A stretch of DNA of 64,000 nucleotides from Phocaeicola sp. (GTDB lineage Bacteria > Bacteroidota > Bacteroidia > Bacteroidales > Bacteroidaceae): contig JARIAN010000077.1 of NCBI GenBank assembly GCA_029257865.1, forward strand, positions 1-64,000, given 5' to 3'. Shown one piece after another: positions 1 to 10,022 of this stretch. A program made the position numbers and the translations under genes. The notes below the pieces were generated by a model, which searched no databases, was not told the DNA's origin, and saw nothing but the letters and a program-made list of their open reading frames with translations. Position 1 is the first letter of the stretch, and each line of letters opens with the position of its first letter.

Positions 1-33
1 ACCGCTATTGAAGAAACATCTGTCAATAGCGGT
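1..33. terminator. hairpin at window edge, likely terminator of the ChaN operon
   Basis: A perfect 10-bp stem, ACCGCTATTG at 1-10 and CAATAGCGGT at 24-33, lies 25 bp beyond the stop of the minus-strand operon. On the minus strand any U-tract would lie outside the window, so the terminator role is inferred from position and stem strength. Confidence 0.55.
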
Positions 34-58
34 TCTTAGAGTTGATGTAATGTTAAGT

Positions 59-931
59 TTAATAGCTGCTTGTCATATTTTCGGGTACACAGATATAATA
101 GTCAGCTCTTCCTTTGTTCTCCTCGCCAAGTTGGGAGATATCTTCTTGTCGTACTGCACATACCGTCTTTATAGTAGTACCCGGTCGGTATTCCAATAGA
201 TAAGGGATGATACCTCCGTGGAAATCTGAGTGAAAGTTCCCGTTGAAATGGAGGAACTTATGTTTGATGTTTTTTGCAATGAACCACCCCATTGTAGCAT
301 CTTTGATAGCTTGGGCCTGCTCCAGATAATCAGGGTTGGATGAACCCTTTCCTAAGGCATGCATCATCCCCATCATTTGATGTTGTTGTTCGGAAGGAGT
401 GAAACGTATGGGGAGTTTGGGAATGTATTGTTTCGCTTCATCCGAAAGGGAGTCCAACTGTTGTAGCCCTTTGTTTTTTACCATATTGGCATATCTTCGT
501 GGAACATTTGTAGCGATGAAAGGAATGTTGTTTTCTTTTGCGAAATAGACAAACGGATAATAGTCCGTACTATAATTAGGCCATAAGCGAGCTTCATCTT
601 CAAAGCTATTGTATGAAATGGTGCGGTTCATATACTCGTTTATCAGTAGCTGGTTGTCGCTTTCAAACATTTCCGCTCCCATCATCAGTTTGTTGCCGTG
701 AATGGCATACAGAGACTGGCTGATTTCCAGTTCTAGCCAATGAGTGATTACGCAGTTGTGTATTTCGCCTATCATGGCAACATCGGCTTGAGCTAACCCT
801 TCAATCATTTCTTGATAGCTTATTTCTTTTCCTTCTACATCAAAGAGAGTATAAGCTTTTTTGTATCCGTTTTGAGCGTTTAGGCTGATTCCTATCAGCA
901 TAAAACCTATCGTAAGCAATAGTTTGTTCAT
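59..931 (-). CDS. ChaN-like lipoprotein/TraB-Tiki superfamily protein
   Basis: A 290-residue exported protein of the ChaN family, members of which have been linked to haem or iron binding at the membrane; the fold is related to the TraB/Tiki metalloprotease-like superfamily. A signal sequence covers residues 1-20 (cut near SLNA-Q). There is no cysteine lipobox, so it may be periplasmic rather than lipidated. The family signature GEIHN sits at about residues 55-59, followed by GAEMFE near 85 and a C-terminal FHGG motif. It is the last gene of the SusC/SusD operon, only 5 bp after the M16 peptidase gene, and is probably cotranscribed with it. A haem or metal role here is inferred from the family; no direct ligand is visible. 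Confidence 0.8.
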   Translation of the reverse strand: MNKLLLTIGFMLIGISLNAQNGYKKAYTLFDVEGKEISYQEMIEGLAQADVAMIGEIHNCVITHWLELEISQSLYAIHGNKLMMGAEMFESDNQLLINEYMNRTISYNSFEDEARLWPNYSTDYYPFVYFAKENNIPFIATNVPRRYANMVKNKGLQQLDSLSDEAKQYIPKLPIRFTPSEQQHQMMGMMHALGKGSSNPDYLEQAQAIKDATMGWFIAKNIKHKFLHFNGNFHSDFHGGIIPYLLEYRPGTTIKTVCAVRQEDISQLGEENKGRADYYICVPENMTSSY

Positions 932-936
932 ATCTG

Positions 937-3798
937 TTACTTGTTAGAGTATTTTAAATGTTTTCCCATATAGAGAAGGATGAATTTACGTGTATTGATG
1001 TATTTTTTGAAAGCCTGCTGCAAATCTTTAGGAGTGATTTTACCAAGAGTTTTCGAATAGTTGTCGAAATCTTTCAGTGATTCTCCATTCTTTAGTTGGT
1101 TGACTAGAGTATTTCTCCAGTCTGATGCTGCGGTTTCGTCCAGCACTTGGCTTTTTGTGATGAGGAATGACCTTTTCATTGTTTCCAATTCTTCTTGGCT
1201 GATAGGTTTTTCCTGTAATTCCTGAATGATATTCAAAATGGCATCTTCAGCGATTGCAGTATTTGACACCTCCACAGATGCTGATATGTCAAGATAGAAT
1301 GTCTGTTCGGGAATACCTTTGTAGAATAGTGATACATAAGGTGAATAGACGATATTCTTTTCCTCACGCAATATTTTCAGCATTCGTTGTTGGAGCACAT
1401 CTCTCATCAGTTTCAAAGTCAGTCCTTCTTTGAGCGACGGTTGGTAATGATGTGCGAAGACATATTCCAATTGAGCTTGTGTTTCTACATCATTGTCAAA
1501 TTCCTCAACATACAGTTGTTCTGATAATTTAACAGGACGGCTATGATATGGAAGACTCTTGCCGGGAACTTCCATACGTCCAAAAGTTCCTGTCAGCTGT
1601 TTAAGCAGTATATCTGGATTAAAATTTCCGGTAATGACCATTGTCATCCCTTGTGGGTTTCCAAATAGGTTTTTAAAATAGTCGGCTATCTGGTCAAGGT
1701 TCAATTTTTCTATATCCTTGCGTGTACGTGGACGTAAATTTGTGGTAGGTGCATTGCCCACTAATGAATCGAGACGTTGGTTCAGTAGTCTGTCTTGTGC
1801 GCATTTCATCATTTGTTCTAAGAGAGTTTCCTTCCCAATGTTTTCAAGTTCTTCTTTGCGGATATCCTCGAAATCTTGGTAGCATAATTCTGGATGATAT
1901 ATTTTTTCATACATCAGGTTGAACAACTCTTGTGAACGGTTGACTGGCGCCATTCCCATTATATCGTGCCAGTAATTACCTATAGAAACATTCAATGATA
2001 TGCTTTCTTGTCCTATATAGGTTGTCAAAGTGTCGTAATTGACAGATTGAATACCTCCCATTTCGATATACCCGGCAGTACCTTCCAGCAAGTGGTAATC
2101 GTTTTCTGTTAAGTCTGCAATCCCTCCACGTGCAAAGGCAGTCAAGAGCAGGGTCTTGTTGTCATCTTTCGTTGGCCTTAAGATAAACTTCAAACCATTC
2201 TTCAATGAATATTCATATACCTTTGTTTCCGGATAATAAGTATTTTGTGTTATCAGGTGTTCTTGTGGGTGATGCATTTTTTTTAGGCATTTTGGTGTGT
2301 TGAGTAAAGTTTCAGTTTCGTCTTTATGGTGAAATTCGAAATGCTCTACCGACAAGTCCTTTCCAGCCTGCCATGCTTCAACGGTTTCTTTCTCATCAAG
2401 AGAGTCAGTTGAAGCATTGCAGTTCCTATATGCAATCAGCAGATGTTGTTTTTGATAATCTAACCAGCTGGATAGTAGTTGCTGTAATTCTTGGCTGTCT
2501 GTGTGGCTAAATTTCTGTCTCAGTTTTTCCATTTCTTCTTCTTGGTGGATATACTTGTCGCCAGCCAAGATATAATCAGTAAAATCTTCACACCATTGTG
2601 CCGAAGATTGTCCGTCGGAAGTAACCCTCAATGTTTGCTGAAAGTCGGAAATCCCTAATTGCATTTCATTGGGGCAGAATCCATTGTTGATTATGTAGTT
2701 TAGCTCTCCACTGATGCGAGTAATGGCAGCAAGCAGTTCTTCCTTGTTCTTACGTGAAATAGAGATTACAAAATGATTTTTCTCCGCAAGATACCAGTCG
2801 TCTGAAATAGATGCTGGTATGTTACGGAGTTCAAGTCTCTTGTTAATCATTCTGACCAGAAGGTTCCCCAGTTCTTTTTGATAAGTTGAAGTAAGATTTT
2901 TTCCCACTACGCAAGGATGGGGCACAATAAGTTCCAGTTCTGAGTTTTTTTTAAGGTTGCTTTTAACTTCCTTGAAGTGTACTCCTTGGCTATAATCAAG
3001 TGAGTAGGTCTGATAGTCTTTGATGCTTTTGGCTGGAATATCAGAAAACAGTTTTTTTAGTTGCTTTTCTGTCTTTTCCGGATTGATGCAGCCTGCCACA
3101 ATAATGCTGGCAAGTTGTGGAGTATACCATTTTTCGTAAAACTCAATCAGCTTGCTTCTGTCAATACTTTTGATATCTTCAGATTTGCCCAGTGGCATTC
3201 GTTGGGTAAATCTGTTTTGTCCTATCTTCAAAGAATAGAAATCATCACCAATGTCGTAGCCTCTCAGTTCCTCTAAGATGACTCCGCGTTCTTTTCGAGT
3301 ACGCTCTTCTTCAAAGCTGATGTTGGTTAGCCAGTCTTTTAAGATGAGCAAGGTACTGTCGGCCGTATTTTGATTGTTGCTGTTCATAGGCACAGTAAGC
3401 ATAAACACAGTTCGGTCATATCCGGTTACAGCATTGATGTCGCGTCCGAATTTCATACCTAATCCTTCTAGATATTCTATCATGGACCGTTCTGGAAAAT
3501 GCTTGGTGCCGGCAAAAGCCATATGTTCCAAAAAATGTGCAGAACCCAATTGACTGTCCGATTCTTGTACCGCTCCCAGTTTCATTACTAATCTGAATTC
3601 AGCGGTGTGCGAAGGGTTGTCATTGGGCAGAATCAGATAGTGAAGTCCATTATTCAATGTACCTTCCGTGGCATTGGAAGGTAGAGAGATATTTTCGTTT
3701 GCTGATACATGCTGCCCATAAATAGGTGTAGAAAAGCCTGTGGAAGTCAAAATGAGCATTCCTAGAAATCGAATTATACGTATGTTTCTAATGTTCAT
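937..3798 (-). CDS. M16 family (pitrilysin/insulinase-like) zinc metallopeptidase
   Basis: A 953-residue exported two-repeat M16 peptidase. The inverted zinc motif HFLEH is at residues 88-92, and the third ligand is probably a glutamate in RGVILEEL near residue 176. The second M16 repeat (roughly 520-940) lacks an HxxEH motif, as is usual for the non-catalytic half. The N-terminus is hydrophobic and ends at a likely signal cleavage after IYGQ near residue 29. M16 enzymes cut peptides up to small-protein size inside a closed chamber. The gene lies between a SusD-associated lipoprotein gene and a ChaN-like gene in one operon, so it may trim peptides or protein-bound ligands that the SusC/D pair imports. 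The substrate is unknown. Confidence 0.9.
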   Translation of the reverse strand: MNIRNIRIIRFLGMLILTSTGFSTPIYGQHVSANENISLPSNATEGTLNNGLHYLILPNDNPSHTAEFRLVMKLGAVQESDSQLGSAHFLEHMAFAGTKHFPERSMIEYLEGLGMKFGRDINAVTGYDRTVFMLTVPMNSNNQNTADSTLLILKDWLTNISFEEERTRKERGVILEELRGYDIGDDFYSLKIGQNRFTQRMPLGKSEDIKSIDRSKLIEFYEKWYTPQLASIIVAGCINPEKTEKQLKKLFSDIPAKSIKDYQTYSLDYSQGVHFKEVKSNLKKNSELELIVPHPCVVGKNLTSTYQKELGNLLVRMINKRLELRNIPASISDDWYLAEKNHFVISISRKNKEELLAAITRISGELNYIINNGFCPNEMQLGISDFQQTLRVTSDGQSSAQWCEDFTDYILAGDKYIHQEEEMEKLRQKFSHTDSQELQQLLSSWLDYQKQHLLIAYRNCNASTDSLDEKETVEAWQAGKDLSVEHFEFHHKDETETLLNTPKCLKKMHHPQEHLITQNTYYPETKVYEYSLKNGLKFILRPTKDDNKTLLLTAFARGGIADLTENDYHLLEGTAGYIEMGGIQSVNYDTLTTYIGQESISLNVSIGNYWHDIMGMAPVNRSQELFNLMYEKIYHPELCYQDFEDIRKEELENIGKETLLEQMMKCAQDRLLNQRLDSLVGNAPTTNLRPRTRKDIEKLNLDQIADYFKNLFGNPQGMTMVITGNFNPDILLKQLTGTFGRMEVPGKSLPYHSRPVKLSEQLYVEEFDNDVETQAQLEYVFAHHYQPSLKEGLTLKLMRDVLQQRMLKILREEKNIVYSPYVSLFYKGIPEQTFYLDISASVEVSNTAIAEDAILNIIQELQEKPISQEELETMKRSFLITKSQVLDETAASDWRNTLVNQLKNGESLKDFDNYSKTLGKITPKDLQQAFKKYINTRKFILLYMGKHLKYSNK

Positions 3799-3831
3799 TG
3801 TTTAGTTGATGGTTATTATTTGTTGTAGTTA

Positions 3832-5100
3832 TTAATTCTTTGAAATAGGATTTAATGTATAAGTTACCCGAAAGAGGGTATATCCTCCCGATGAAATCTG
3901 ACAATCCCAAGGGAAGTTGAATTGCAATACACCTTGTTCAAGATTGTAAGAAGCCGAAGGTTGAGTATAGGCTGTTTCATCTCCCCATTCATCTGTATCG
4001 AGATTGGAGTAGGTGAGATGGTAGGTTGGGTTAAGCCGATAGCTTTCGGGAGCTTCTTTTAGATATCTCTCTATTGTTTGGCTACCTTCTTTAAACTGAT
4101 AAGTTACGTTGTTTTCGGCCATTTCCTGAAAGCGTGTCCATGCACTGAACTGATATTCAAAAGGAATAACATTGAGCCAAGTGGCATCTGTGCCAAACTC
4201 TTCGTTGGCAGGTGAGGTCATTACAGGCTTTATGAATGTTGCATGATTTTGGGTCGGGACCAGTTCAATACCATCTAGGCTTGCTTCAAACACCTCATCA
4301 TTTTTGTTGTAGTTGATAGCTTTCAGAATAGCAATTGGTTCTGGATTGTTTTCATGGTCGTTCCATGTTTGATTATCTATAGTGCATCGGCGCATCATTT
4401 CCCACAAGAAAGACCCCATTCCTAATGGATTGTTTAGGATTTTCAGTATTGGTCGTTCGGCTGTGGCATGCTCGCTGAGAGTGATAATGGAAGTCCCCTC
4501 ATAGGTCTTGGTATCTTTGTCGTCATAGAGTATACCATAGTCTCCCGAATTAAATGTAACTGTGGTATTGCACTTTAACTTTCCCAGGAATCGGGAAAGG
4601 TCTAGCCCCCACTTGCTTTTGTATTCATCCAGTAAGATCAGTTGCTCTTCTGTCAGTTCGGGAATGTTTTTGTTGGGCTTTACGATAATGTTTTGTTCGT
4701 TCCAAGCCTCCATATTGTTGTCCGTAAATGATTTGACTTTTAGGGTCACTACTTGTTGTTGGTTTAGTATTCCTTTTTGGTTAGAGTAGATTTCCACTTG
4801 TGCCGTTTTTTCTCCAGCCTTGAAATCGATTTGTGGCTGTTCTAAACGAAGCACCTCGTTGGAGTTCCCACTTAATTCCAATAATATAGAAACATCTTTC
4901 CTAGGCGTTGAGGCTAGTAAGATGTTTACTTTTACCGGAAGAGTGTCGTCTTCATTCAATGTTGAATTGCCTTGAGCAGAGAGTTGAATGTAATTATGGA
5001 AATGACTACTATAATCCTTCACATCACTGCATGCAGAAAATCCCGCCAGCGCAGCGAGGATAAATATAAGGTATTTAGTTGAAAGATAAGTGATATTCAT
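3832..5100 (-). CDS. SusCD-associated surface lipoprotein (DUF4929-like)
   Basis: A 422-residue lipoprotein with signal peptide and lipobox GFSAC (Cys near residue 24). Residues about 30-140 look like an immunoglobulin-like beta domain with acidic spacing; the rest is beta-rich with many Trp and Tyr and no catalytic motif I recognise. It follows susD by 6 bp, the place where SusE/F-type accessory surface binding proteins are usually encoded. It probably sits on the cell surface and helps hold the substrate. Assignment to DUF4929 is from memory of the family's length and context and is tentative. Confidence 0.65.
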   Translation of the reverse strand: MNITYLSTKYLIFILAALAGFSACSDVKDYSSHFHNYIQLSAQGNSTLNEDDTLPVKVNILLASTPRKDVSILLELSGNSNEVLRLEQPQIDFKAGEKTAQVEIYSNQKGILNQQQVVTLKVKSFTDNNMEAWNEQNIIVKPNKNIPELTEEQLILLDEYKSKWGLDLSRFLGKLKCNTTVTFNSGDYGILYDDKDTKTYEGTSIITLSEHATAERPILKILNNPLGMGSFLWEMMRRCTIDNQTWNDHENNPEPIAILKAINYNKNDEVFEASLDGIELVPTQNHATFIKPVMTSPANEEFGTDATWLNVIPFEYQFSAWTRFQEMAENNVTYQFKEGSQTIERYLKEAPESYRLNPTYHLTYSNLDTDEWGDETAYTQPSASYNLEQGVLQFNFPWDCQISSGGYTLFRVTYTLNPISKN

Positions 5101-5106
5101 GTTTTT

Positions 5107-6486
5107 TTATTTTTTATTGGGTATTTTAGGCCAGCCTTCATTTTGGTTAATATGCTCGTTGTATCTATATTCCGATTCAGGAATAGGGAAAGTCCACCGG
5201 AAGTCTGTCGGCTGTATAGTGGCAGCAATACCGTTTCCCCATACGTTCAAGCGGTCAAGAGAAGTGGATTGGGTTCGTTTCAGGTCGTAAAAGTTGAGTC
5301 CTTCTCCTATAAATTCCTTTTGTTTCTCTTTCAAGATACTATCAGTAAGGGCTTTTCCTTTTACTGAATTGTCTATCGGTTGAGCTCCACAGGCATTCAG
5401 GTAAGTGTTGATTTGCTCCCTAGCTTTCTCTTCATTTGCAGCAATGCGGCTGTTGGCTTCAGCTGCAATGAATACAGCACCCGAATAGCGCATTACATTG
5501 ATGTAGGTAGTTTCATTACCTTCTTTATTGTTCTTGTTATATTTCCCGAAGAGAGCCCGTTCTTTCTGATCTTGAGGAAACAGATATATGGTATAAGCCT
5601 TTCTGTTGTCTTTTTCATGAAAACTTAGGTGAGGGTTTACGGCAAAGTAGTCGCCTTCCTTTTCGCGATACTGGAGTTCTGTGTAATATCCTCCGGAATG
5701 ATAGAAGGCAAAAATCCTGCCGTTAAACTGTTCTTTTTGCCATAGTTTCTCATTGTCTTGGTACATTGACACATGAGCTTTCTTCAAAACCTTTTCGGCA
5801 TACATGGCAGCCTTTTTATAATTTCCGGCGTAAAGTTCAACTTCAGCCTGCAAGTAGAAAACAGCTTGTTGGGAGATCCATCCGTTTGCTTTGGGAGTAT
5901 TGGTGATACTCTCTACGTCACGCAGTTCGTTTCGGATGAAGTCGGTACAAGTGCGCACTGAGGAGCGAGGCAGAAATTCCAATCCGACTATTGTTTTTAA
6001 TATTACCCCATCGGCTTCTGGGTTTTTTGCATAAGGTGGGGCAAAGAGTCTGAGCAGGTTGAAATAACACATTGCTCTCAAAGTCTTAACTTCGGCATAA
6101 ATGGCATTTTTCTGTTGTTTGTCATCTTCTGATGTTGTATTGACATTATCCATCCGCTCCAGCAAGATGTCGCAGTTGGCAATTGTATTATAATAGCTCA
6201 GCCATAGCGACTCTGCTGTTTCTATAATTTTATCTTCTCTCCAAAGATAAAGGTTTTTCACATCTACATTGTAGTTAATGAGAGAAGTTTGGCAGAAATC
6301 GTTGCCTAGTACCGAAAGTTCAAATTCGTAGTGAGGATATAGCATATAGGCAGATGTCAGGAATGAGCGTGCCGATGTGACATCTGTGATAGCATAAGGA
6401 TCGGAATATTGATCGGCTGGTGGAATGTCAAGTGAGCATGCTGTCAATAGACCAATCATGCATAGGAGTGTTATTTTTTTTATCAT
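5107..6486 (-). CDS. SusD/RagB family nutrient-binding lipoprotein
   Basis: A 459-residue SusD-type lipoprotein with a short signal peptide and lipobox LLTAC (Cys near residue 17). The N-terminal half is helical with TPR-like segments, including the family-typical run around LRAMCYFNLLRLFAPPYA. The C-terminus has the conserved end in which the protein packs back on itself (DFRWTFPIPESEYRYN). SusD proteins form the lid over the SusC barrel and capture ligand outside the outer membrane. It lies 14 bp downstream of its susC partner. At 459 residues it is shorter than many glycan SusDs, closer to peptide-type RagB proteins; that comparison is suggestive only. Confidence 0.93.
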   Translation of the reverse strand: MIKKITLLCMIGLLTACSLDIPPADQYSDPYAITDVTSARSFLTSAYMLYPHYEFELSVLGNDFCQTSLINYNVDVKNLYLWREDKIIETAESLWLSYYNTIANCDILLERMDNVNTTSEDDKQQKNAIYAEVKTLRAMCYFNLLRLFAPPYAKNPEADGVILKTIVGLEFLPRSSVRTCTDFIRNELRDVESITNTPKANGWISQQAVFYLQAEVELYAGNYKKAAMYAEKVLKKAHVSMYQDNEKLWQKEQFNGRIFAFYHSGGYYTELQYREKEGDYFAVNPHLSFHEKDNRKAYTIYLFPQDQKERALFGKYNKNNKEGNETTYINVMRYSGAVFIAAEANSRIAANEEKAREQINTYLNACGAQPIDNSVKGKALTDSILKEKQKEFIGEGLNFYDLKRTQSTSLDRLNVWGNGIAATIQPTDFRWTFPIPESEYRYNEHINQNEGWPKIPNKK

Positions 6487-6500
6487 GAGGGTAATACTTA

Positions 6501-9500
6501 TTAGAATGTAACATTTAAGTTGATGGTATATACTGGTTGTTGACTACCTGCCAAAGTACCGCTTTCTGGATCCGATTCGCTGTAGGCTGTCCATGTGAAC
6601 AAGTTAGACCCTTGCAAGGCGATACTCGCATATTTGACAAAAGGTAGATGCTCTCTTAGGAATCGAGGTGACAATCGGTAGCGGAGTGAAATCATAGATA
6701 GTTTCAGATAATCACTTTTTCCTACCGTTTGTGAGTTTGGGTATAAGGTGAGGTTTTCTTCGGCTATAGAATTGGTGTAGAATGGATTTCCGTATGCTTT
6801 ATTCTCATCTCCCGGTTTAAACCACATTTTGTCGGCTTGTCCTGCTACTGCATTAAATTTTGCTTTATCTTGATTTCTTACATAGCTGTAGTTGAAAGGC
6901 TGTACTCCACCCTTAACATAATACATATCCATGTTGAAATCGAAAGACTTGTATCTTAAACTTAAGTTCAGTCCTCCAGTATAAGGGGGAGTAAGATGTC
7001 CCAATGCTACAATGTCACTAGCTTCCAACACTTCACTGGCTTGTTTTTCGCTTCCATCAGCAGCGCGAAACACTGGGTATCCAGTTAGGGGGTTGATACC
7101 TAATGAATGCGGTCCGTAGAGCATATCATATGACTTTCCCACTTCATATTCGGGACGTAGTGACTGGTTGGTCATAAATATCTTGTCCGTATAATAAAGG
7201 TTTAGTACTTTATTATTATTGTAGGAGAAGTTTCCTCCTAATATAAATGTCCAGTTTGGGTTATCAATAACTTTTGCATTGACAGAGAGTTCATATCCTT
7301 TATTTTGGAGTACTCCAATGTTTCGTTGCAGGGAAGTAAATCCAGTAGAAGAAGGAATAGGAACATCTAGCAAGGCCTGTTCTGTACGTCGGTTATACCA
7401 GTTGAAATTCAAATCTATGCGGTTAAATAAGCTAATGGAGATTCCTGCGTCTACAGATTTTGTTTGTTCTGGTTTCAAGTCTTTATTATATAACATGATG
7501 AAATCCAGCGGACGTTGGTTCTCATAACTTCCGTTTGAAAAGGCAAAAGATGCTACTGTTGATGCTACTGTAACTCCGCTCAAATTAGCAGTATAACCAT
7601 ATGACAGTTTTAAATTGAGATTGGTAAGGATCCTGTTGCTTTCCAAAAAGTCGTAATGAGTAGGAGTCCATCCTGCACTTACAGCCCAGGCGTTGTTCCA
7701 TCGTTTTCCGGTAGGTAAGATAGAAGAACCATCGGCTTTATACGTACCGTAAAAGTCGTATATGTTGTCGAGTGTATATCCTATTAGTCCTCCGAATCCT
7801 ATTTGGGCATTTTTGTCTTTTTGGCCATGTACTTCGGGCTTTCTGTTGCCCGAAAGTGATTGGTTGATAGCAGAAGATGAGTTGATGGTTCCTACACCAT
7901 ATCCAGTGATTCCTACATTGTCTGAAATGCTTTGGTAGTAGTCCATGTTTGCTCCTAAAGTAATTTCATGTCTGCCTTTAAATACGCGGCTGTAGTTGAC
8001 TCGTACATTGCTGGATATATTTGTATTCACATTTTTTGATTTCTTATAAATACCTCGTTCGATTTCTGGTACTCCTCCCGTTGTTTCCGAGTAGGAGGTG
8101 GAAGGGGTGAACTCCTGATTTTCACTTAAGAGAAAATCCAGCCCTACAACAGCTGCTAAATCCAGTCCTGGCAAAGGGTTCAGTGTAATCGTGGCACTAG
8201 CTCCTGCATCTTTCACGCTACCTTGTTCACTATATTGGTTCATCAGGTCAAAATAGCTTCTGCCAGGATAAGATACCAGTTCTGTATGATTTGCCTGTTC
8301 GTATGGATTGAGGTTGTAAATGAGTGAAGTTGGGTCGGAATTTGTACCATTGGGTGTATCTGTACGAGCATATCCACCATTGATACTTAACATCAGGTAT
8401 CCTGCTCTTCCTAACTTTTGGTCCATGTTGAGGCGCATACCCATTCGTTGCTTGTCGTTGCCAGGTAGTCGTCCTCCCTGTTTGGTATAGTTGGCCGATA
8501 AGTAATATGTGGTAAGTTCATTTCCTCCACGTATGTTGACATTGTGTTTTTGGTATAAGTTGGTACGTAACAATTCTTTAAACCAGTCGGTGTTGATATT
8601 GCGCAGTGAGTCGAGTTTTACTTCTCCAGCTTCAATCATTTCGTTCAAGTTGGGAGCATCTGGATAATACTTTTGATAATAGTCTGCGCTATATCTATAT
8701 CCAGGCGTAGCAGGATTTTGTAGGAGTCGTTCCAATTCGAGTTTTTCTGCACTTTCCATCATATCCACCCCTCTTCTTCCGCGGGTGGTGACTCCCATAT
8801 CCATGCTATAGGTGATAGTTGGTTTACCGCTACTTCCTCGATGTGAAGTGATTTCCAAAACTCCATTGGCGGCTTTTATACCATAGAGAGCGCACGATGC
8901 AGCATCTTTCAATACCTTGATATCCTTGATATCGGCAGGATTGAGATTGTAGAAGGTTTCGGGACTGATAACTTGTCCGTCCATTACATAAAGAGGTTCG
9001 TTGGTAGAGTTGCTTTTGCGCAATGAAGAATTTCCTCGAATTCTGATTCTAGGGTCACTGCCAAGGTCTCCAGTATTGCTGATTGTCAGTCCTGGTACAC
9101 TTCCTTGAAGTGCTAACCCCATATCAATCATGGGCTTACTTGTAATGCGTTTAACATCGATGGCCTGTACTACACCTGCTTTAGCACGTATATCAATTTC
9201 ATTGATGTTTGCTTTGGCTGTAACTACTACTTCATCTATCAGATTAATGTCCTCCTCTAGAATAATGTTCAATAGTTTTTGTCCGGTATACGTCACTTGT
9301 TTTGGTTTCATTCCGATGAATGAAAATTCAATGACACTTCCTTTGCTCCAATTGCCAGAAAGGGTGTATTCCCCGTTTATGTCGGCTATAGCTCCATAGG
9401 AGGTGTTTTTTACTTGAACAGCAGCTCCTGTCAGAGGCTGGTTGTCCTTGTCACAAATCGTTCCTTTTATCTGTCGTATTTGAGCTTCTGCTATTAGGCT

Positions 9501-9539
9501 GAAAAGCAGACAGAAGAGTAAAGTAAAAAACTGTTTCAC
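6501..9539 (-). CDS. SusC/RagA family TonB-dependent outer-membrane transporter
   Basis: A 1012-residue TonB-dependent transporter. Signal peptide residues 1-19; a carboxypeptidase-regulatory-like (CarboxypepD_reg) domain about 22-105; a plug domain about 115-235 with the SusC/RagA-type segment PLYVMDGQVIS; then a 22-strand barrel ending in the expected C-terminal phenylalanine (INLNVTF). It imports large nutrients using TonB energy. First gene of the five-gene minus-strand operon, preceded by a TAnnTTTG box at 9604-9611. No sigma/anti-sigma pair or hybrid two-component regulator lies next to it, so control is not evident. Confidence 0.95.
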   Translation of the reverse strand: MKQFFTLLFCLLFSLIAEAQIRQIKGTICDKDNQPLTGAAVQVKNTSYGAIADINGEYTLSGNWSKGSVIEFSFIGMKPKQVTYTGQKLLNIILEEDINLIDEVVVTAKANINEIDIRAKAGVVQAIDVKRITSKPMIDMGLALQGSVPGLTISNTGDLGSDPRIRIRGNSSLRKSNSTNEPLYVMDGQVISPETFYNLNPADIKDIKVLKDAASCALYGIKAANGVLEITSHRGSSGKPTITYSMDMGVTTRGRRGVDMMESAEKLELERLLQNPATPGYRYSADYYQKYYPDAPNLNEMIEAGEVKLDSLRNINTDWFKELLRTNLYQKHNVNIRGGNELTTYYLSANYTKQGGRLPGNDKQRMGMRLNMDQKLGRAGYLMLSINGGYARTDTPNGTNSDPTSLIYNLNPYEQANHTELVSYPGRSYFDLMNQYSEQGSVKDAGASATITLNPLPGLDLAAVVGLDFLLSENQEFTPSTSYSETTGGVPEIERGIYKKSKNVNTNISSNVRVNYSRVFKGRHEITLGANMDYYQSISDNVGITGYGVGTINSSSAINQSLSGNRKPEVHGQKDKNAQIGFGGLIGYTLDNIYDFYGTYKADGSSILPTGKRWNNAWAVSAGWTPTHYDFLESNRILTNLNLKLSYGYTANLSGVTVASTVASFAFSNGSYENQRPLDFIMLYNKDLKPEQTKSVDAGISISLFNRIDLNFNWYNRRTEQALLDVPIPSSTGFTSLQRNIGVLQNKGYELSVNAKVIDNPNWTFILGGNFSYNNNKVLNLYYTDKIFMTNQSLRPEYEVGKSYDMLYGPHSLGINPLTGYPVFRAADGSEKQASEVLEASDIVALGHLTPPYTGGLNLSLRYKSFDFNMDMYYVKGGVQPFNYSYVRNQDKAKFNAVAGQADKMWFKPGDENKAYGNPFYTNSIAEENLTLYPNSQTVGKSDYLKLSMISLRYRLSPRFLREHLPFVKYASIALQGSNLFTWTAYSESDPESGTLAGSQQPVYTINLNVTF

Positions 9540-9603
9540 TGTTACTGTCTTATGATTAATGAATTAAAAAAAGAGGGTTTATTAATATTGTAAATTTGAA
9601 GTG

Positions 9604-9611
9604 CAAAGGTA
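9604..9611 (-). promoter_or_regulatory. promoter -7 box for the susC operon
   Basis: On the minus strand the sequence reads TACCTTTG, an exact match to the Bacteroidales -7 consensus TAnnTTTG. It lies about 65 bp upstream of the susC start. Confidence 0.65.
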
Positions 9612-9949
9612 TTGAGTGTTAAAAAAAGAGGCAATACCTAAAAAAAGGTATTTTGAATTCATGTATGGAGGTGGTGTGTCATATTCTATCCTGTTTCCTG
9701 ACTGTAAAACTCAGTACGGAAATGTCATTCTTCAAGTCATCGCTATATATTTTGAGTTATTCATTAAATTTTAATAGTCTGTTAAAAATTCAACATATTG
9801 GCTAAGCGGCTTCTGTCACTATGCCAATAATATTTGTTTATTGATGATTTGTTGCTTTTTTTGAATAGATTTTGAAATATTTTCTTAAAAAAATAGGGGC
9901 CGGTATAAATTGTTTTACCTTAATAGTTGTTTATGTCTGCAATTACTAA
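9612..9949. other. divergent intergenic region between susC and nagB
   Basis: About 480 bp separate the two divergent genes. Apart from the two -7 boxes I see only A/T-rich DNA, with no ORF or strong hairpin. Confidence 0.5.
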
Positions 9950-9957
9950 TATATTTG
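9950..9957 (+). promoter_or_regulatory. promoter -7 box for nagB
   Basis: TATATTTG matches TAnnTTTG. A TTG at 9927-9929, about 20 bp upstream, can serve as the -33 element. It gives a leader of about 60 nt for nagB. Confidence 0.6.
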
Positions 9958-10022
9958 CATTGTATATCATTAACCGATGAATTGATATGCACATGTATTA
10001 ATAAAATTGAATAGATTATACT

